The translations under genes were made by a program, and so were the position numbers. Below the pieces are notes generated by a model that had not been told where the DNA came from, ran no database searches, and worked only from the letters and a program-made list of their open reading frames with translations. DNA of 5,388 nucleotides from Micrococcaceae bacterium UBA4005. Its GTDB lineage: Bacteria; Actinomycetota; Actinomycetes; Actinomycetales; Micrococcaceae. Shown here piece after piece: positions 5,072 through 5,388 of this stretch. Within the stretch, counting starts at the first letter, position 1. The number at the start of each line of letters is the position of its first letter. The stretch lies in assembly GCA_002384315.1 (NCBI GenBank), contig DGBL01000146.1, positions 1-5,388 on the forward strand, read 5' to 3'.

Positions 5072-5388
5072 ATGGTTGTGCGCGGATCGGCGGTACCGGA
5101 CCTGGCCTTTGAACGCAGTTTTGCTGCGCAGGGGCACCGGTTCGTCGCCGGCTGTGACGAAGTGGGCCGCGGGGCGCTGGCCGGGCCTGTCTCGGTAGGG
5201 CTCGTGGTGGTCGACCTGGACTCCGTCCGGGCGCTGCGTAAGGTGCGCGACAGTAAACTCCTCAACCCTGCGGAGCGAACGGCCCTGGTTCCGCGTATCC
5301 GACGCTGGGCGAGCGCGTGCGCAGTTGGTCACGCGAGTGCAGCCGAGATCGACGACGTCGGGCTCGTCGCCGCCCTGCGGCTTGCCGG
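5072..5388 (+). CDS. rnhB: Ribonuclease HII, N-terminal part (runs off the window)
   Basis: RNase HII nicks RNA-DNA hybrids at embedded ribonucleotides and starts ribonucleotide excision repair in the cytoplasm. The visible 105 codons contain the family signature [17 protein letters not shown] (24-40), with the first two catalytic acids Asp29 and Glu30 and the GRG motif (32-34) that recognises the RNA-DNA junction. The DSKLL motif (60-64) and EIDDVGL (92-98) also match RNase HII. The remaining catalytic acids lie beyond position 5388. ATG at 5072 is 11 bases after the lepB2 stop; the ribosome binding site is weak (AGG at 5059-5061), so coupling to lepB2 is likely. GTG at 5078 is a possible alternative start. 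Location after lepB is usual in actinobacteria. Confidence 0.94.
   Translation, partial: MVVRGSAVPDLAFERSFAAQGHRFVAGCDEVGRGALAGPVSVGLVVVDLDSVRALRKVRDSKLLNPAERTALVPRIRRWASACAVGHASAAEIDDVGLVAALRLA

Noticed and set aside
1..5388. Search for mobile elements, CRISPR repeats, tRNA or rRNA genes, and signs of horizontal transfer.
   Set aside because: No repeat arrays, terminal inverted repeats, transposase-like frames or tRNA-like cloverleafs were seen, and base composition and gene order look uniform and ancestral.

Overview
This GC-rich window carries a conserved actinobacterial housekeeping cluster. All genes are on the + strand, in the order ffh (3' part) - rpsP - khpA - rimM - trmD - rplS - lepB1 - lepB2 - rnhB (5' part). 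The gene order, the KhpA sequence, the alanine-rich tail on S16, the two adjacent signal peptidase genes and the frequent GTG/TTG starts point to an actinobacterium, probably Micrococcales of the Arthrobacter/Micrococcus type. The family-level placement is an impression from protein similarity, not a computed result.

Layout. Positions 1-603 encode the C-terminal M domain and tail of the SRP GTPase subunit Ffh. Positions 604-799 are non-coding and hold a candidate extended -10 promoter and an mRNA leader that can fold. rpsP (800-1213) and khpA (1215-1460) form a tight pair, followed by a strong 14-bp hairpin. rimM (1597-2151) and trmD (2151-2954) overlap by one base (TAGTG). Positions 2955-3172 hold a second candidate extended -10 promoter and a long leader for rplS (3173-3532). 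lepB1 (3543-4259) starts 10 bases after rplS, and lepB2 (4272-5060) follows directly. rnhB starts at 5072 and runs off the end of the window.

The genes cover ribosome making and protein export: two ribosomal proteins (S16, L19), a 16S maturation factor (RimM), a tRNA m1G37 methyltransferase (TrmD), a small RNA-binding protein (KhpA), the targeting factor of the co-translational export route (Ffh) and two type I signal peptidases that cut the exported products. RNase HII repairs ribonucleotides in DNA and is a usual neighbour.

No undescribed protein system, mobile element, CRISPR array, tRNA or rRNA was found. The interest lies in the RNA between and at the edges of the genes. There is a four-arm, attenuator-like pair of hairpins at the rplS-lepB1 junction, lying partly inside the predicted lepB1 reading frame. 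There are also candidate structured leaders ahead of rplS and rpsP. All pairings were found by eye and no folding energy or conservation was computed.
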